The position numbers and the translations under genes are program-made. A model generated the notes under the pieces. It saw nothing but the letters and a program-made list of their open reading frames with translations. It had not been told where the DNA came from and searched no databases. Below, piece by piece: positions 34,951 through 44,090 of a stretch of DNA of 56,207 nt; within the stretch, counting starts at the first letter, position 1, and each line of letters begins with the position of its first letter. This stretch comes from an uncultured Prevotella sp. Its GTDB lineage: Bacteria; Bacteroidota; Bacteroidia; Bacteroidales; Bacteroidaceae. The stretch is taken from contig CAAGEG010000163.1 in the NCBI GenBank assembly GCA_900768785.1, forward strand, positions 1 to 56,207, in the 5' to 3' direction.

Positions 34951-35430
34951 TTTCTTGTCCGCAGGGATTTGACTATCGTCTTCCTCCGTCACGATTAACT
35001 TCGTTGAATATCGGCTGCACTCGGCATAGCCAATCAAGCTTGACTCTGCTCTCGTTTGCACGATATTTCGGGATAGCCCAAGCAAGCTTGGCCTCTCCTC
35101 TCGCTGCTCCATCGGTTGGCTTCTGCTCTCGCTGCTCCGTCGGTTACAAATCCCCGTTAACCGATTTACTTGAATGCTATGACAAGTCGTGACAGAGGTC
35201 GACAATGTCAGATGCAGCCTTTCTTATGCAAAATTACACAAATTCTTTTATTTAAGTATCACAATCATATTAATTTATTCAATATTTTTGACAAAGATAT
35301 TATTAAGATATTTATAAGCACCATCCTGCGCTATTACGGTTACAAATGGTTGCAAACATAGTTAATCTTCTATATTGTTCATCCAAACTCCTTGCACAAT
35401 CCAAATAAATGCTTTCCTTTACAGCAACAT

Positions 35431-35477
35431 ACTTACCCCTCTTCCCGTAAGAACGGCGCGCTCAGGGTAAGTTTTTT
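35431..35477 (+). terminator. strong plus-strand terminator without a recognised gene
   Basis: ACTTACCC (35431-35438) pairs with GGGTAAGT (35465-35472), followed by TTTTT. It points right, towards the 3' end of the convergent GT4 gene. The nearest plus-strand gene ends over 1 kb upstream, so it may end a small RNA. Confidence 0.6.
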
Positions 35478-35489
35478 ATGGACATGACA

Positions 35490-36653
35490 TTATTTCAATG
35501 AAATAATCTCCTTAAATAAAGACTCGAGTTTTTTGCCTACTGCCTCCGGAGAAGCCAAGTTTACGATGTCTTGTCTCAAGGATTTGCCGTCATAATCATA
35601 GTTTGAGCAAACCTCAAACATCTTTTCTGCTAATGCTTCTGCATTGTCTATGGGTACTATATGACATCCTTTGTTAATGCGTTCACTCTTAGGAGTACAT
35701 TCAGTTGCGATGAAAGGTATGCCCGTACTCATAGCTTCAAGCAACACTAACGGCTGTGCTTCACTCCTTGAAGCCAATACAAGACAGTCACAACGGTGAA
35801 TAAGCCTGCGAACAAGATGTTTATCAAGTTCCCCATACAAAAAAACGTTTTGCCCGAACAGCATTTTGCTTCTGTCATCTAAGCACTTTTTGTCATCAGT
35901 ATAACGTCCGGCTATGTGCAATTCTACATTTTTGCATCTCTTGCTTAGTCTGTCGAAGGCATCAAACAACACATCATAGCCTTTGCGAGGAATATACATG
36001 GCAAGACAACAAAAGCGAAAAGGGCGTCTTGAAAAGTCTCTTCGCTTATAAGAATAAAAGTCGGTATCTATGACATTTGAAATGCTTTTCCACTTATAAT
36101 CTTTACCAAAATAGACCGAAATATCGTCAACCAACTCTTCAGCAACAGGAATAACGATATCAGCATTCATATATGTCTGTTTCAATAAAGGCGTTTGCCA
36201 ATGACCTTTGCCGTCTTCGCCGAGCTCTTCTCTAAGTATCATTGAAGGCAGATGCTCGGTTATAACAAATGGGACATTGTATTTCCTACTCAAAATATCG
36301 GCTGTAAAACCTGCCCATTTAGCACAATGGGCATGGATAATATCCGGTTTGCCATACATTTTTACATAGTCGGCAAACATCTTTTCAACGGTTTTCACCC
36401 ATTGTTTGAAGTTATGGCGTACAGCCAACGGCATGCCACGCATCTCGTTTCTAATGATTTTCACCCTGTCGGTAAGTACAACTTTTCTTGAAGTGTCATT
36501 AAACAGATAACGTATAAGACTCCTTTTAATAGACAGTTGCACATTTGCTATAATAGTAACATCATGACCTAATGCAGCCAAAGCCCTGCTTTGTTCAAGA
36601 CAGAATTCCCCACCATAAGGCGTAAAGAAGGAAGGAATTTCAACTATCTTCAT
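35490..36653 (-). CDS. family 4 glycosyltransferase
   Basis: 387 residues, GT-B fold. The N-terminal domain has YGGEFCLEQSRALAALGHDV and IIHAHCAKWAGFTADIL. The C-terminal donor-binding domain has FRFCCLAMYIPRKGYDVLFD and the E-x7-E motif in SRSEAQPLVLLEAMSTGIPF. It probably transfers a hexose to a surface polysaccharide or lipid acceptor. It begins 47 bases after the stop of nqrF on the same strand, so partial readthrough from the nqr operon is possible, although a functional link to Nqr is unlikely. Its 3' end faces the repeat-rich gap. Confidence 0.9.
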   Translation of the reverse strand: MKIVEIPSFFTPYGGEFCLEQSRALAALGHDVTIIANVQLSIKRSLIRYLFNDTSRKVVLTDRVKIIRNEMRGMPLAVRHNFKQWVKTVEKMFADYVKMYGKPDIIHAHCAKWAGFTADILSRKYNVPFVITEHLPSMILREELGEDGKGHWQTPLLKQTYMNADIVIPVAEELVDDISVYFGKDYKWKSISNVIDTDFYSYKRRDFSRRPFRFCCLAMYIPRKGYDVLFDAFDRLSKRCKNVELHIAGRYTDDKKCLDDRSKMLFGQNVFLYGELDKHLVRRLIHRCDCLVLASRSEAQPLVLLEAMSTGIPFIATECTPKSERINKGCHIVPIDNAEALAEKMFEVCSNYDYDGKSLRQDIVNLASPEAVGKKLESLFKEIISLK

Positions 36654-36700
36654 TATGTCATGACGTGAAAAGGTGAAACTACTGTAGCGAGAAGCCTCTT

Positions 36701-37969
36701 TTATCCAAAGTTATCAAACATTATCGATTCTTCGTCCACGCCAAGACTGTCGAGCATCTTGACAACAGCGTTGCTCATTGGACCGGGACCGCACATGTAA
36801 TATTCAATATCTTCAGGGGCATCAACATCTTTAAGATATGTGTCATACATAACTTGATGAACAAAACCGGCAGTATATTTAACTCCGGCTTTATCAGCTT
36901 CAGGATCAGGACGGTCTAATGCAAGGTGGAAATGGAAATTAGGGAAGTCCTTTTCCAATTGTAAGAAGTCTTCAAGATAGAATACTTCAACCAAAGAACG
37001 TGCTCCATAGAAGTAGTGCATCTCACGATCACGAGTGTTTAATGTGCGAGTCATGTGCATAATCTGAGATCTTAGAGGAGCCATACCGGCACCACCACCA
37101 ACCCAAATCATCTCTTTCTTGCTGTCAAAAATTGGATGGAAATCACCATAAGGTCCACTCATTATTACTTTATCACCCGGCTTGCGACTGAAAATATAAG
37201 AAGAAGCGATACCGGCAGGCACTTCTTGGAAGCCGGTTTGTGGTTTCGGCTTAAACGGAGGAGTGGCTATTCTGACTGTCAACATTATTCTGTCTCCCTC
37301 TGCAGGATAGTTAGCCATAGAATAAGCACGCACAGTATCGGTGTCATTTTGTGCTTTGACAGAGAAGATATTAAACCTTTCCCACATAGGAAGATAGGTT
37401 TCTCCAATGTCTTTCTTGTCAAAATCTTTGTCGTAATCAATAGTTCCATATGCCGGAATCTTTATTTGAGCATACGAACCCGGTACGAAATCCATGTGTT
37501 CACCCTCAGGAAGAGCAACGATAAACTCTTTTATGAATGAGCTGACATTCTTATTGCTTATCACAGTACACTCCCATTCCTTAACGCCAAGCACGCTTTC
37601 GGGAACCTTAATCTTTAGATCTCCTTTCACCTTGCATTGACATCCGAGACGCCAATGGTCTTTTATCTGTTTGCGAGTAAAATGCGGGCGTTCGGAATCA
37701 AGTATTTCGCCTCCTCCTTCAAGCACTTGTACCTTGCATTGTCCACAACTTGATTTACCTCCACATGCTGAAGGAAGATATATACCATTGTCGTTTAGGG
37801 TACTCATAAGCGATGCCCCCTGCCCTACAGAGATTGTTTTTTCACCATTAATCTCTATGTTGACATTGCCGCTTGGCGAAAGATACTTCTTCGCAACAAG
37901 GAGCATGGTCACCATAAGTAGGATGACTACAAGGAAAACTAATATGCTTGCCAATATAAATTGTATCAT
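36701..37969 (-). CDS. nqrF: Na+-translocating NADH:quinone reductase subunit F
   Basis: Entry subunit of Na+-NQR: oxidises NADH through FAD and a [2Fe-2S] centre. Of 422 residues, 1-26 form a transmembrane anchor. The ferredoxin-like domain has Cys69, 75, 78 and 110 (CGGKSSCGQCK ... LGCQCK). The FAD domain shows RAYSMANYP, and the NADH domain GGGAGMAPLRS and EYYMCGPGPM. It is the last nqr gene, 124 bases after nqrE, a longer gap than between the others, with a GTTGGAA/TTCCAAC inverted repeat inside it. Confidence 0.97.
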   Translation of the reverse strand: MIQFILASILVFLVVILLMVTMLLVAKKYLSPSGNVNIEINGEKTISVGQGASLMSTLNDNGIYLPSACGGKSSCGQCKVQVLEGGGEILDSERPHFTRKQIKDHWRLGCQCKVKGDLKIKVPESVLGVKEWECTVISNKNVSSFIKEFIVALPEGEHMDFVPGSYAQIKIPAYGTIDYDKDFDKKDIGETYLPMWERFNIFSVKAQNDTDTVRAYSMANYPAEGDRIMLTVRIATPPFKPKPQTGFQEVPAGIASSYIFSRKPGDKVIMSGPYGDFHPIFDSKKEMIWVGGGAGMAPLRSQIMHMTRTLNTRDREMHYFYGARSLVEVFYLEDFLQLEKDFPNFHFHLALDRPDPEADKAGVKYTAGFVHQVMYDTYLKDVDAPEDIEYYMCGPGPMSNAVVKMLDSLGVDEESIMFDNFG

Positions 37970-38093
37970 ATCTTGAATTGTTTTTTAAGGTTGGAAGAAT
38001 GAAAAAACAACATATATCATTACGAAATGGGATGTTTTAAATCTCAAAGTTCCAACTATTGTTAAACCAAAATAGTTCTTAATTTCACTCGCT

Positions 38094-38720
38094 TTAGATT
38101 TTTAAACCTGAGAAACACATCATAGCCATAGCCATCAAGCCAACGGTGATAAACGTAATGCCAAGTCCTTGTAACGGTTTAGGCACATTGCAGTATTGCA
38201 TCTTCTCTCTTATGGCTCCCATAGACACTATTGCCAATGTCCAGCCGATACCGCTACCTGCTGCATAAACTATTGCATCGATGATATTACCTATATATTG
38301 ACTGTTTGAAGGGTCAAGATTAATGCGCTGTTGCATGAACAACGAAGCGCCCATTATGGCACAGTTAACGGCGATAAGCGGAAGGAATATTCCCAAAGAG
38401 GCATATAAAGAAGGCGAAAATTTCTCTACAGCCATCTCTACAAGTTGTACTATACCTGCAATAACAGCAATAAAGAGTATGAAACTAAGGTAAGACAAAT
38501 CAACACCTTCTACAAGACAATCGGGACCAAGCACATAGACTTGAAGAAGATAGTCAACCGGCACGGTTACCATAAGGACAAAGGTCACGGCAACACCAAG
38601 ACCAAAAGATGTCTTTACGTTTTTTGAAACTGCTAAAAACGAGCACATTCCAAGAAAGAATGCGAATATCATGTTGTCCACGAATATGGACCTGAAAAAC
38701 AAACTTAATAGATGTTCCAT
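38094..38720 (-). CDS. nqrE: Na+-NQR subunit E
   Basis: 208-residue integral membrane subunit with about six transmembrane helices. Family landmarks are IFVDNMIFAFFLGMCSFLAVS (with the cysteine proposed to help hold an iron centre with NqrD) and PLIAVNCAIMGASLFMQQR with the second conserved Cys. It contributes to the sodium pathway. It starts 20 bases after nqrD. Confidence 0.96.
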   Translation of the reverse strand: MEHLLSLFFRSIFVDNMIFAFFLGMCSFLAVSKNVKTSFGLGVAVTFVLMVTVPVDYLLQVYVLGPDCLVEGVDLSYLSFILFIAVIAGIVQLVEMAVEKFSPSLYASLGIFLPLIAVNCAIMGASLFMQQRINLDPSNSQYIGNIIDAIVYAAGSGIGWTLAIVSMGAIREKMQYCNVPKPLQGLGITFITVGLMAMAMMCFSGLKI

Positions 38721-38740
38721 AAACTATAAGTCTTTTATGA

Positions 38741-39364
38741 TTATTGTTTTGAAAAATACGCTCTGTGAATCCATATTACGCATCCGACAAGTATTAACGC
38801 CATTGCCGGCATGGTCATCATTCCGTTATTAATATAGCCTGCATCATATAAACCTTGTGGTATTATTTGCAAGCCAAGCAGAGTGCCGCGACCAAACAAC
38901 TCGCGAAATGCACCAACGATAACAAGTATCATGGCATAGCCTAAACCATTTGCAACACCATCGATGAGGCTTGGAAGAGGTGTATTCTTCATAGCGAAGG
39001 CTTCCAAACGACCCATTAGAATACAGTTGGTAATAATAAGACCGACGTAAACCGATAGTTGCACACTTATATCATAGGCAAAAGCCTTTAATATCTGGCT
39101 AACAATAGTTACAAGAGCAGCCACTACAACAAGTTGAACGATGATACGTATTCTGTTTGGAATGGTGTTTCTGAGAATAGAAATTATCACATTGGAGAAC
39201 GCCGTTATAACAGTTACGGCAAGTCCCATTACTATTGCCGGTTTCAATTGTGATGTTACGGCAAGTGCAGAACATATACCGAGCACCTGTATAAGTATAG
39301 GGTGGTCTTCGTTAAGTGGTGTCAAAAACACCGTTTTGTTCTCTTTTGAAAATATTTTACCCAT
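38741..39364 (-). CDS. nqrD: Na+-NQR subunit D
   Basis: 207-residue membrane subunit, homologous to NqrE, with about six helices. Landmarks are NEDHPILIQVLGICSALAVT and VGLIITNCILMGRLEAFAM, each with a conserved Cys placed like those of NqrE. It forms with NqrE the antiparallel pair in the membrane core. It lies 19 bases after nqrC. Confidence 0.96.
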   Translation of the reverse strand: MGKIFSKENKTVFLTPLNEDHPILIQVLGICSALAVTSQLKPAIVMGLAVTVITAFSNVIISILRNTIPNRIRIIVQLVVVAALVTIVSQILKAFAYDISVQLSVYVGLIITNCILMGRLEAFAMKNTPLPSLIDGVANGLGYAMILVIVGAFRELFGRGTLLGLQIIPQGLYDAGYINNGMMTMPAMALILVGCVIWIHRAYFSKQ

Positions 39365-39383
39365 GTTTGTATCTCCTTTTTCG

Positions 39384-40112
39384 TTATCTTGATTGTTTCA
39401 AAAATGCGATATATTTTCCGAGACAGTCTCTTAACATATTGCTAACACCATCAGAAGTGAGTGTAGCTCCTGTCACACCATCGCATTGTACGGTTTTGTC
39501 TTTCACATCGTTGGTTTTAACAACCTGTAATGCTATGGTTTCTTCGCCCGGTTTCATGATTTTCTTACCTGAAAACTGCTTCTGCCACTCTTCATTATCT
39601 TTAATTTCAGCACCAAGACCTGCCGTTTCACTCTCATGAGTGAAGTAAGCTCCATATACTGTATTTAGGTCATCGTCTAATGAAATATAGCCGCTGATAG
39701 GTCCCCAAAGCCCCATGCCATAAACAGGAATGACATATTTTGTCTTTCCGTCAATATCGCAGACATATAAAGCAAGGTTTCCAGCCTTGAAATCTGCGCT
39801 ATTCAGTTTAAATCCGGCAGCTTCTCCGCCCCTTGTTCCTTCTTTTTTGGTATTACCGTTAGAGTCTATAATATCATCTCTCCTAACCGTTTGAGTGTAT
39901 ATTTCAGCTACTTTATCATCGCTGATGTCTCTGATATTAAGAGCTGCAAGTATTTGTTTCTTCTTGTCAAGAGCCACATTGACATCTTGAGTCGGCTTAA
40001 GAGCACTTGCCACAAAGGCAAGAACAAAGGCTACTATTACCACTATAATAGCTGAATAGACAATAGTATATATATTGGAATTGGTATTTAATGATGTCTT
40101 TTTGTTTCCCAT
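39384..40112 (-). CDS. nqrC: Na+-NQR subunit C (covalent FMN)
   Basis: 242 residues: an N-terminal transmembrane helix (about 15-37) and a periplasmic domain that carries covalently bound FMN. The flavin-attachment motif is visible as TGATLTS at 214-220, with Thr217 the probable acceptor, followed by DGVSNML. Attachment needs the flavin transferase ApbE, which is not in this window. It lies 25 bases after nqrB. Confidence 0.96.
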   Translation of the reverse strand: MGNKKTSLNTNSNIYTIVYSAIIVVIVAFVLAFVASALKPTQDVNVALDKKKQILAALNIRDISDDKVAEIYTQTVRRDDIIDSNGNTKKEGTRGGEAAGFKLNSADFKAGNLALYVCDIDGKTKYVIPVYGMGLWGPISGYISLDDDLNTVYGAYFTHESETAGLGAEIKDNEEWQKQFSGKKIMKPGEETIALQVVKTNDVKDKTVQCDGVTGATLTSDGVSNMLRDCLGKYIAFLKQSR

Positions 40113-40137
40113 AACTTTAAATCCTCCTTGTTTTGAT

Positions 40138-41301
40138 TTATTGTTTGTTGTTATCAGACATACGTTTCAACCTCTTTGAGATATTGCGTTGTACAACACA
40201 ATAGTCTATCAATGGGGCAAACATGTTCATAAACAATATGGCGAGCATCATGCCTTCGGGATATCCCGGATTCATTACGCGAATTATTACCGCCAAAACA
40301 CCGATTATAAATCCATAAACATATTTTCCGGCTTCGGTGCGTGCTGATGTTACAGGGTCAGTAGCCATGAATACGGCACCAAAACAGAAACCTCCCAACA
40401 CTATATGTTCATACCAAGAAATGCCGGTCATACCTAACGATTGGAACAACCAAGCTGTCAAGCCCCCGCCGATAAACACACTTACCATCGTCTTCCAACT
40501 TGCTATGCCCGTTATGAGGAGGATTACGGCTCCTATAGCTATTGCTATTACACTCGTTTCACCTATTGAACCGGGAATTAAGCCGATAATCATGTCTTGC
40601 AAACTGTATCCCGTATCGGCATTTTGAGCAACAAGGGCAAGCGGAGTTGCTTGTGTGAACGTATCGGGAAGGGTTTTTCCAAATCCTAAAATGCTTTCAT
40701 TAGCAATCCAAACACTATCACCACTCATTTTTGTGGGATAAGAAAAGAACATAAATGCTCTTGCTGCAAGGGCTACATTGAAGATATTCATTCCGGTACC
40801 ACCGAAAATTTCTTTTATGAATACCACAGAGAAAGCAACAGCCAATGCTAATATCCACAAAGGACAGTTAACCGGAACAATCATAGGAATGAGGATTCCG
40901 CTAACCAAATAACCTTCTTGTATTTCTTCTCCTTTATATTGAGCCCACGCAAACTCTATTGCCAAACCAACAATATAGCTTACAATGATTTTGGGAAGTA
41001 CGGCAAGAAAACCGTAAAAGAACAAATCAAACCATGTTGACGACGTCAATTGTCCGGCGGCAGCATAGTTTTGATAACCTATATTATACATTCCAAAGAG
41101 CAAAGCAGGTATAAGTGCTATCACGACAACACTCATTATACGCTTTGAATCTATGGAGTCGTGAATGTTACATCCGCTTTTTGACGTAGTGTCGGGAACA
41201 TAGAGGAAGGTTTCCATACCCTCAAAGACACTATGAAAACAATGGAATTTGCCCCCTTTTTCAAAAGAAGGTCTGAGCTTATCAAGAAATTTCCTTATCA
41301 T
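40138..41301 (-). CDS. nqrB: Na+-NQR subunit B (covalent FMN, quinone site)
   Basis: 387 residues with about ten transmembrane helices. It binds FMN covalently, with the attachment motif TQATPLA (Thr219), and forms most of the sodium channel and the quinone-reducing site. Other landmarks are EIFGGTGMNIFNVALAARAF and FMATDPVTSARTEAGKYVYG. The C terminus ends in a basic cytoplasmic tail. It lies 21 bases after nqrA. Confidence 0.97.
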   Translation of the reverse strand: MIRKFLDKLRPSFEKGGKFHCFHSVFEGMETFLYVPDTTSKSGCNIHDSIDSKRIMSVVVIALIPALLFGMYNIGYQNYAAAGQLTSSTWFDLFFYGFLAVLPKIIVSYIVGLAIEFAWAQYKGEEIQEGYLVSGILIPMIVPVNCPLWILALAVAFSVVFIKEIFGGTGMNIFNVALAARAFMFFSYPTKMSGDSVWIANESILGFGKTLPDTFTQATPLALVAQNADTGYSLQDMIIGLIPGSIGETSVIAIAIGAVILLITGIASWKTMVSVFIGGGLTAWLFQSLGMTGISWYEHIVLGGFCFGAVFMATDPVTSARTEAGKYVYGFIIGVLAVIIRVMNPGYPEGMMLAILFMNMFAPLIDYCVVQRNISKRLKRMSDNNKQ

Positions 41302-41322
41302 AATCGTTGTTGTTTTCTGTTA

Positions 41323-42672
41323 TCATGAGTTTTCTTTGCGTAACATATCAAGGCCGTTGCGTACTATTTGTTGCAATTCTAACTTTGAAGAATCAACAAA
41401 TTCTGCAAGGGCAAAGTCTTCCGGAGCCACTTCATAAATGCCAAGAGCTTCCATCTTATCAATATCTCCGGTAATTATAGCCTTGATTAAATATTCTCCA
41501 TAAATATCCATAGGAAGTACATTGTCGTATTCTCCACTCATTATCATATTGCGTTTGCCGCCCTTAATGCGTGCGTCAAGAGAATAATCTTTGTTTTTAA
41601 ACAGCCAACTGAAATAACTGCGATTAACAGAGAACTGTTTTAAACGTGGCAATATCCAACCAAACATCTCGTGAGTGTCATCACCTTCGGGAATAACCGT
41701 TACTTCCGAAGAGTTGGCATTGAGATAATCATTGTCTGAACAAGGAGCACCGGTTAACACATTACCATTAATAACCCTGCAATGTCTATCGGTTTTTACT
41801 CTTCCTTCGATTATAGAATTTATCTTTTGACCTACAATAACATCGGCATAGCAAGGATTTTCCACTTCACTTCCACAAATTGCTATGGTGCGACGCAAAT
41901 CAACACGACCCGTATCAAACAGTCTGCCGATGAATATTACGACAGTTGGATCTACAGTCCATACTATCTCGCCTTTGTTAACCGGACTGATATGATTGAT
42001 TTGCACACCAACATTGCCTGCCGGACATGGACCGTCAAATATGTTAACTTCAACATCCTTTGCTTGTCGGAGGCTTTGTGATGCTTGGTTTCTGCCTATT
42101 CCAAGATATGTCTTTGCGATTTTTGACAAAGCGGTTAAACCGGTTTGAAAATGTTTCTCATTACCTGAAAGCTCATATTCAAAGTCACAAGATAATGGTT
42201 TGTCCCTCAATGCACTAACAAATATTGATTTAGGCATTACTTCAACATTGGTAGATATAGCATAAGGCAGTTGGTTTATATATCCAAACAACCCTGCTTC
42301 AAGCAGACAATCAATTGTTTCCTGCTTGGATAAACCGTTGATGTCTCGTTTAGAGAAGTCAACAAACTTCTGCTCCTTGTCTGTTTGCACCACTACTCTT
42401 AATACCCGGCGGCGCTCTCCACGTTCTATTGCTTTAACAGTACCGCTGACAGGTGATGAAAACTTTATGTTTGGATATTGTTTGTTGACAAACAAAGTGT
42501 CTCCGGCAAGCACCTTGTCACCCTCTTTTACAACAACTTTTGGTGTGACACCACAAAAAGAAGCAGGAACAAGAGCCACTTCATCACTTAAATCAATCTT
42601 AACCTTAAATCGTTGCGCAGAGCCTTTCATCTTTATATCAAGACCTTTGCGCGTCTTGTAGATATTAACCAT
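41323..42672 (-). CDS. nqrA: Na+-NQR subunit A
   Basis: 449-residue cytoplasmic subunit that leads the operon. The N terminus (TRKGLDIKMKGSAQRFKVKI, FCGVTPKVVVKEGDKVLAGD) and the biotinyl-like fold region are typical. NVFDGPCPAGNVG-like NIFDGPCPAGNVGVQI and LTGAPCSDNDYL are family-conserved. It is needed for the complex and contacts NqrB near the quinone site. It is preceded by a full-consensus promoter. All six subunits are intact, so the operon should be functional; the expected quinone is menaquinone, whose genes are in this same window. Confidence 0.96.
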   Translation of the reverse strand: MVNIYKTRKGLDIKMKGSAQRFKVKIDLSDEVALVPASFCGVTPKVVVKEGDKVLAGDTLFVNKQYPNIKFSSPVSGTVKAIERGERRRVLRVVVQTDKEQKFVDFSKRDINGLSKQETIDCLLEAGLFGYINQLPYAISTNVEVMPKSIFVSALRDKPLSCDFEYELSGNEKHFQTGLTALSKIAKTYLGIGRNQASQSLRQAKDVEVNIFDGPCPAGNVGVQINHISPVNKGEIVWTVDPTVVIFIGRLFDTGRVDLRRTIAICGSEVENPCYADVIVGQKINSIIEGRVKTDRHCRVINGNVLTGAPCSDNDYLNANSSEVTVIPEGDDTHEMFGWILPRLKQFSVNRSYFSWLFKNKDYSLDARIKGGKRNMIMSGEYDNVLPMDIYGEYLIKAIITGDIDKMEALGIYEVAPEDFALAEFVDSSKLELQQIVRNGLDMLRKENS

Positions 42673-42735
42673 AAATCTTATTTTAAATAAGAGAAAATAA
42701 TTCTAATGTAGAATTTTGCCCGAGAGCATTCGATG

Positions 42736-42765
42736 CAAAGATATTACAAATGAAAAAATAATCAA
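42736..42765 (-). promoter_or_regulatory. nqr operon promoter
   Basis: On the minus strand: TTG (42765-42763), 19-base gap, TATCTTTG (42743-42736); 63 bases before the nqrA ATG. A full match to the consensus. Confidence 0.7.
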
Positions 42766-42960
42766 AAAAAAATATTACTTTTTCTGCCGAAATAGTTCTA
42801 TGAAAAGTATTATGAAATAAAAGTAACATTGAAATGTAACAATTATTATAAATAAGCTCAACATATTACCTACAATTCTAATTATTTGTTGATAACAAAA
42901 AACAAATATAACACTGTTCTCTGTTTCAAAATATATGTCTAATTTATAGATATTGGAACC

Positions 42961-42994
42961 ACAAACTATCTGCAAAAAGGATAGTTTGTTTTTT
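42961..42994 (+). terminator. plus-strand terminator without a recognised gene
   Basis: A perfect 10-bp stem (ACAAACTATC with GATAGTTTGT, 9-base loop) followed by TTTTT. It points right. No plus-strand gene or clear promoter is upstream in this gap; it may end a small RNA transcribed divergently from nqrA. Confidence 0.6.
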
Positions 42995-43005
42995 CGGATA
43001 CATAT

Positions 43006-43041
43006 AAAAAAAGACCTGTATTAAGATACAAGCCTTTTTTC
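43006..43041 (-). terminator. serC-serA operon terminator
   Basis: An A-rich/T-rich flanked hairpin (CTGTAT with ATACAAG and more pairing outward) followed on the minus strand by a run of T. It lies about 60 bases after the serA stop codon. Confidence 0.6.
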
Positions 43042-43099
43042 TTTATTGATTATGCTAAGTTAAAAAAATCCTCTTAGGGATTATTGATTAACCACACGA

Positions 43100-44017
43100 T
43101 TATTTGTTAACTTGAAATTTGGTGCAGCCGTCTTTAAAGTATGCGTTTATCTGTTTTGCTGCAGCTATACCGGCATTGATGTTTGCTTCTGCTGTCTGGG
43201 CACCCATTTTCTTTGGTGTGCTGAAATAGCGTCCTTCAAACTTTGCAAATTCGGCATCTGCATCCGGTTTGATGTCTGTTACATATTTCAAATCTTCACG
43301 TTCATTCATCAAGGCTATCAATCCCGCTTCATCAATAACTTCTTTGCGAGCTGTATTAACGAGGATACCACCCTTATTCATCTTTGCTACAAGATCGTGA
43401 TTGATGCTTTGACGAGTCTCAGGGGTTGCAGGAATATGTAATGAAACAACATCACAAGTCTCGAATAATGCATCTTGAGAATCAACTGCGTGTACTCCGG
43501 CAGCTTCAATAACATCCTTCGGACAGAAGGCATCATAAGCATAAACTTCCATTCCGAAGCCTTTTGCTATGCGAGCAACATTACGACCAACGTTGCCAAA
43601 AGCAAGAATACCAAGTTTCTTGCCCATTATTTCAGTTCCGGCTTTACCGTTATAGAAATTACGTACTGCATATACTAACATACCGAATACCAATTCGGCA
43701 ACAGCATTTGAGTTTTGTCCGGGTGTGTTTTCAGCAATTACATTATGAGCTGTTGCTGCTTCCAAGTCGATATTATCGTAACCTGCACCGGCACGAACAA
43801 CGATTTTTAGTTGTTTAGCGGCATCAAGAACATCAGCATCAACTTTGTCACTTCTAATAATCATTGCATCAACATCTTTCACTGCATCCAGAAGTTGTTG
43901 CTTTTCAGTATATTTCTCAAGCAATACGAGTTCATTGCCTGCTTCTTCTACTTCTTTTCTAATGCCATTAACAGCAGCAGCTGCAAATGGTTTCTCGGTA
44001 GCTACTAATACTTTCAT
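43100..44017 (-). CDS. serA: D-3-phosphoglycerate dehydrogenase
   Basis: 305-residue D-2-hydroxyacid dehydrogenase without an ACT regulatory domain. It oxidises 3-phosphoglycerate in the first step of serine synthesis. Visible are VVRAGAGYDNIDLEAA, the NAD-binding GILAFGNVGRNVA, and VNTARKEVIDEAGL with the conserved Arg. Where most family members carry the catalytic His (TPHxG), this protein reads TPKKMGAQTAEAN, so Lys replaces His; I recall this form from other Bacteroidetes. It follows serC by 73 bases in an operon, which supports the serine role. Confidence 0.92.
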   Translation of the reverse strand: MKVLVATEKPFAAAAVNGIRKEVEEAGNELVLLEKYTEKQQLLDAVKDVDAMIIRSDKVDADVLDAAKQLKIVVRAGAGYDNIDLEAATAHNVIAENTPGQNSNAVAELVFGMLVYAVRNFYNGKAGTEIMGKKLGILAFGNVGRNVARIAKGFGMEVYAYDAFCPKDVIEAAGVHAVDSQDALFETCDVVSLHIPATPETRQSINHDLVAKMNKGGILVNTARKEVIDEAGLIALMNEREDLKYVTDIKPDADAEFAKFEGRYFSTPKKMGAQTAEANINAGIAAAKQINAYFKDGCTKFQVNK

Positions 44018-44090
44018 TATGTTTATATGTTTTATTGATATATCAAAAGAAGGAGAACATGGTTCCCCTTCTTTATCTAAATATTAATGT

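Larger units (their letters stand above)
34357..35489. other. repeat-rich intergenic region, 1.1 kb
   Basis: No supported gene. It contains palindromic GGATTT/AAATCC elements (34525-34541, 34552-34574, 34795-34809) and three copies of a GTCCGCAGGGATTTG-like segment (near 34415, 34788, 34955). Three variants of a segment with CATAGC...CAAGCTT...CTCTGCTCT lie near 34455, 35025 and 35070. A 22-bp array (34618-34704), a TCGTTT hexamer run (34921-34950) and a strong terminator (35431-35477) complete it. Short frames across it are artefacts of the repeats. Confidence 0.8.
42673..43099. other. intergenic region between serA and nqrA
   Basis: A 427-base, very AT-rich gap. It holds the nqr promoter (42736-42765), a strong plus-strand hairpin (42961-42994) and the serA terminator (43006-43041). 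A 66-residue minus-strand frame at 42775-42975 is low-complexity and overlaps the promoter upstream region; I do not support it. Confidence 0.6.

Noticed and set aside
34899..35205. Overlapping 90-100-residue frames on both strands
   Set aside because: They run through the TCGTTT microsatellite and dispersed repeats and translate to low-complexity FVFVF and RKRKRK stretches, so they are artefacts.
34357..35489. Insertion sequence in the repeat-rich gap
   Set aside because: No transposase frame or terminal inverted repeat pair with target duplication could be found.
42775..42975. 66-residue hydrophobic frame upstream of nqrA
   Set aside because: Very AT-rich DNA produces such hydrophobic frames by chance. 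There is no ribosome-binding site, and it overlaps the upstream side of the nqr promoter.
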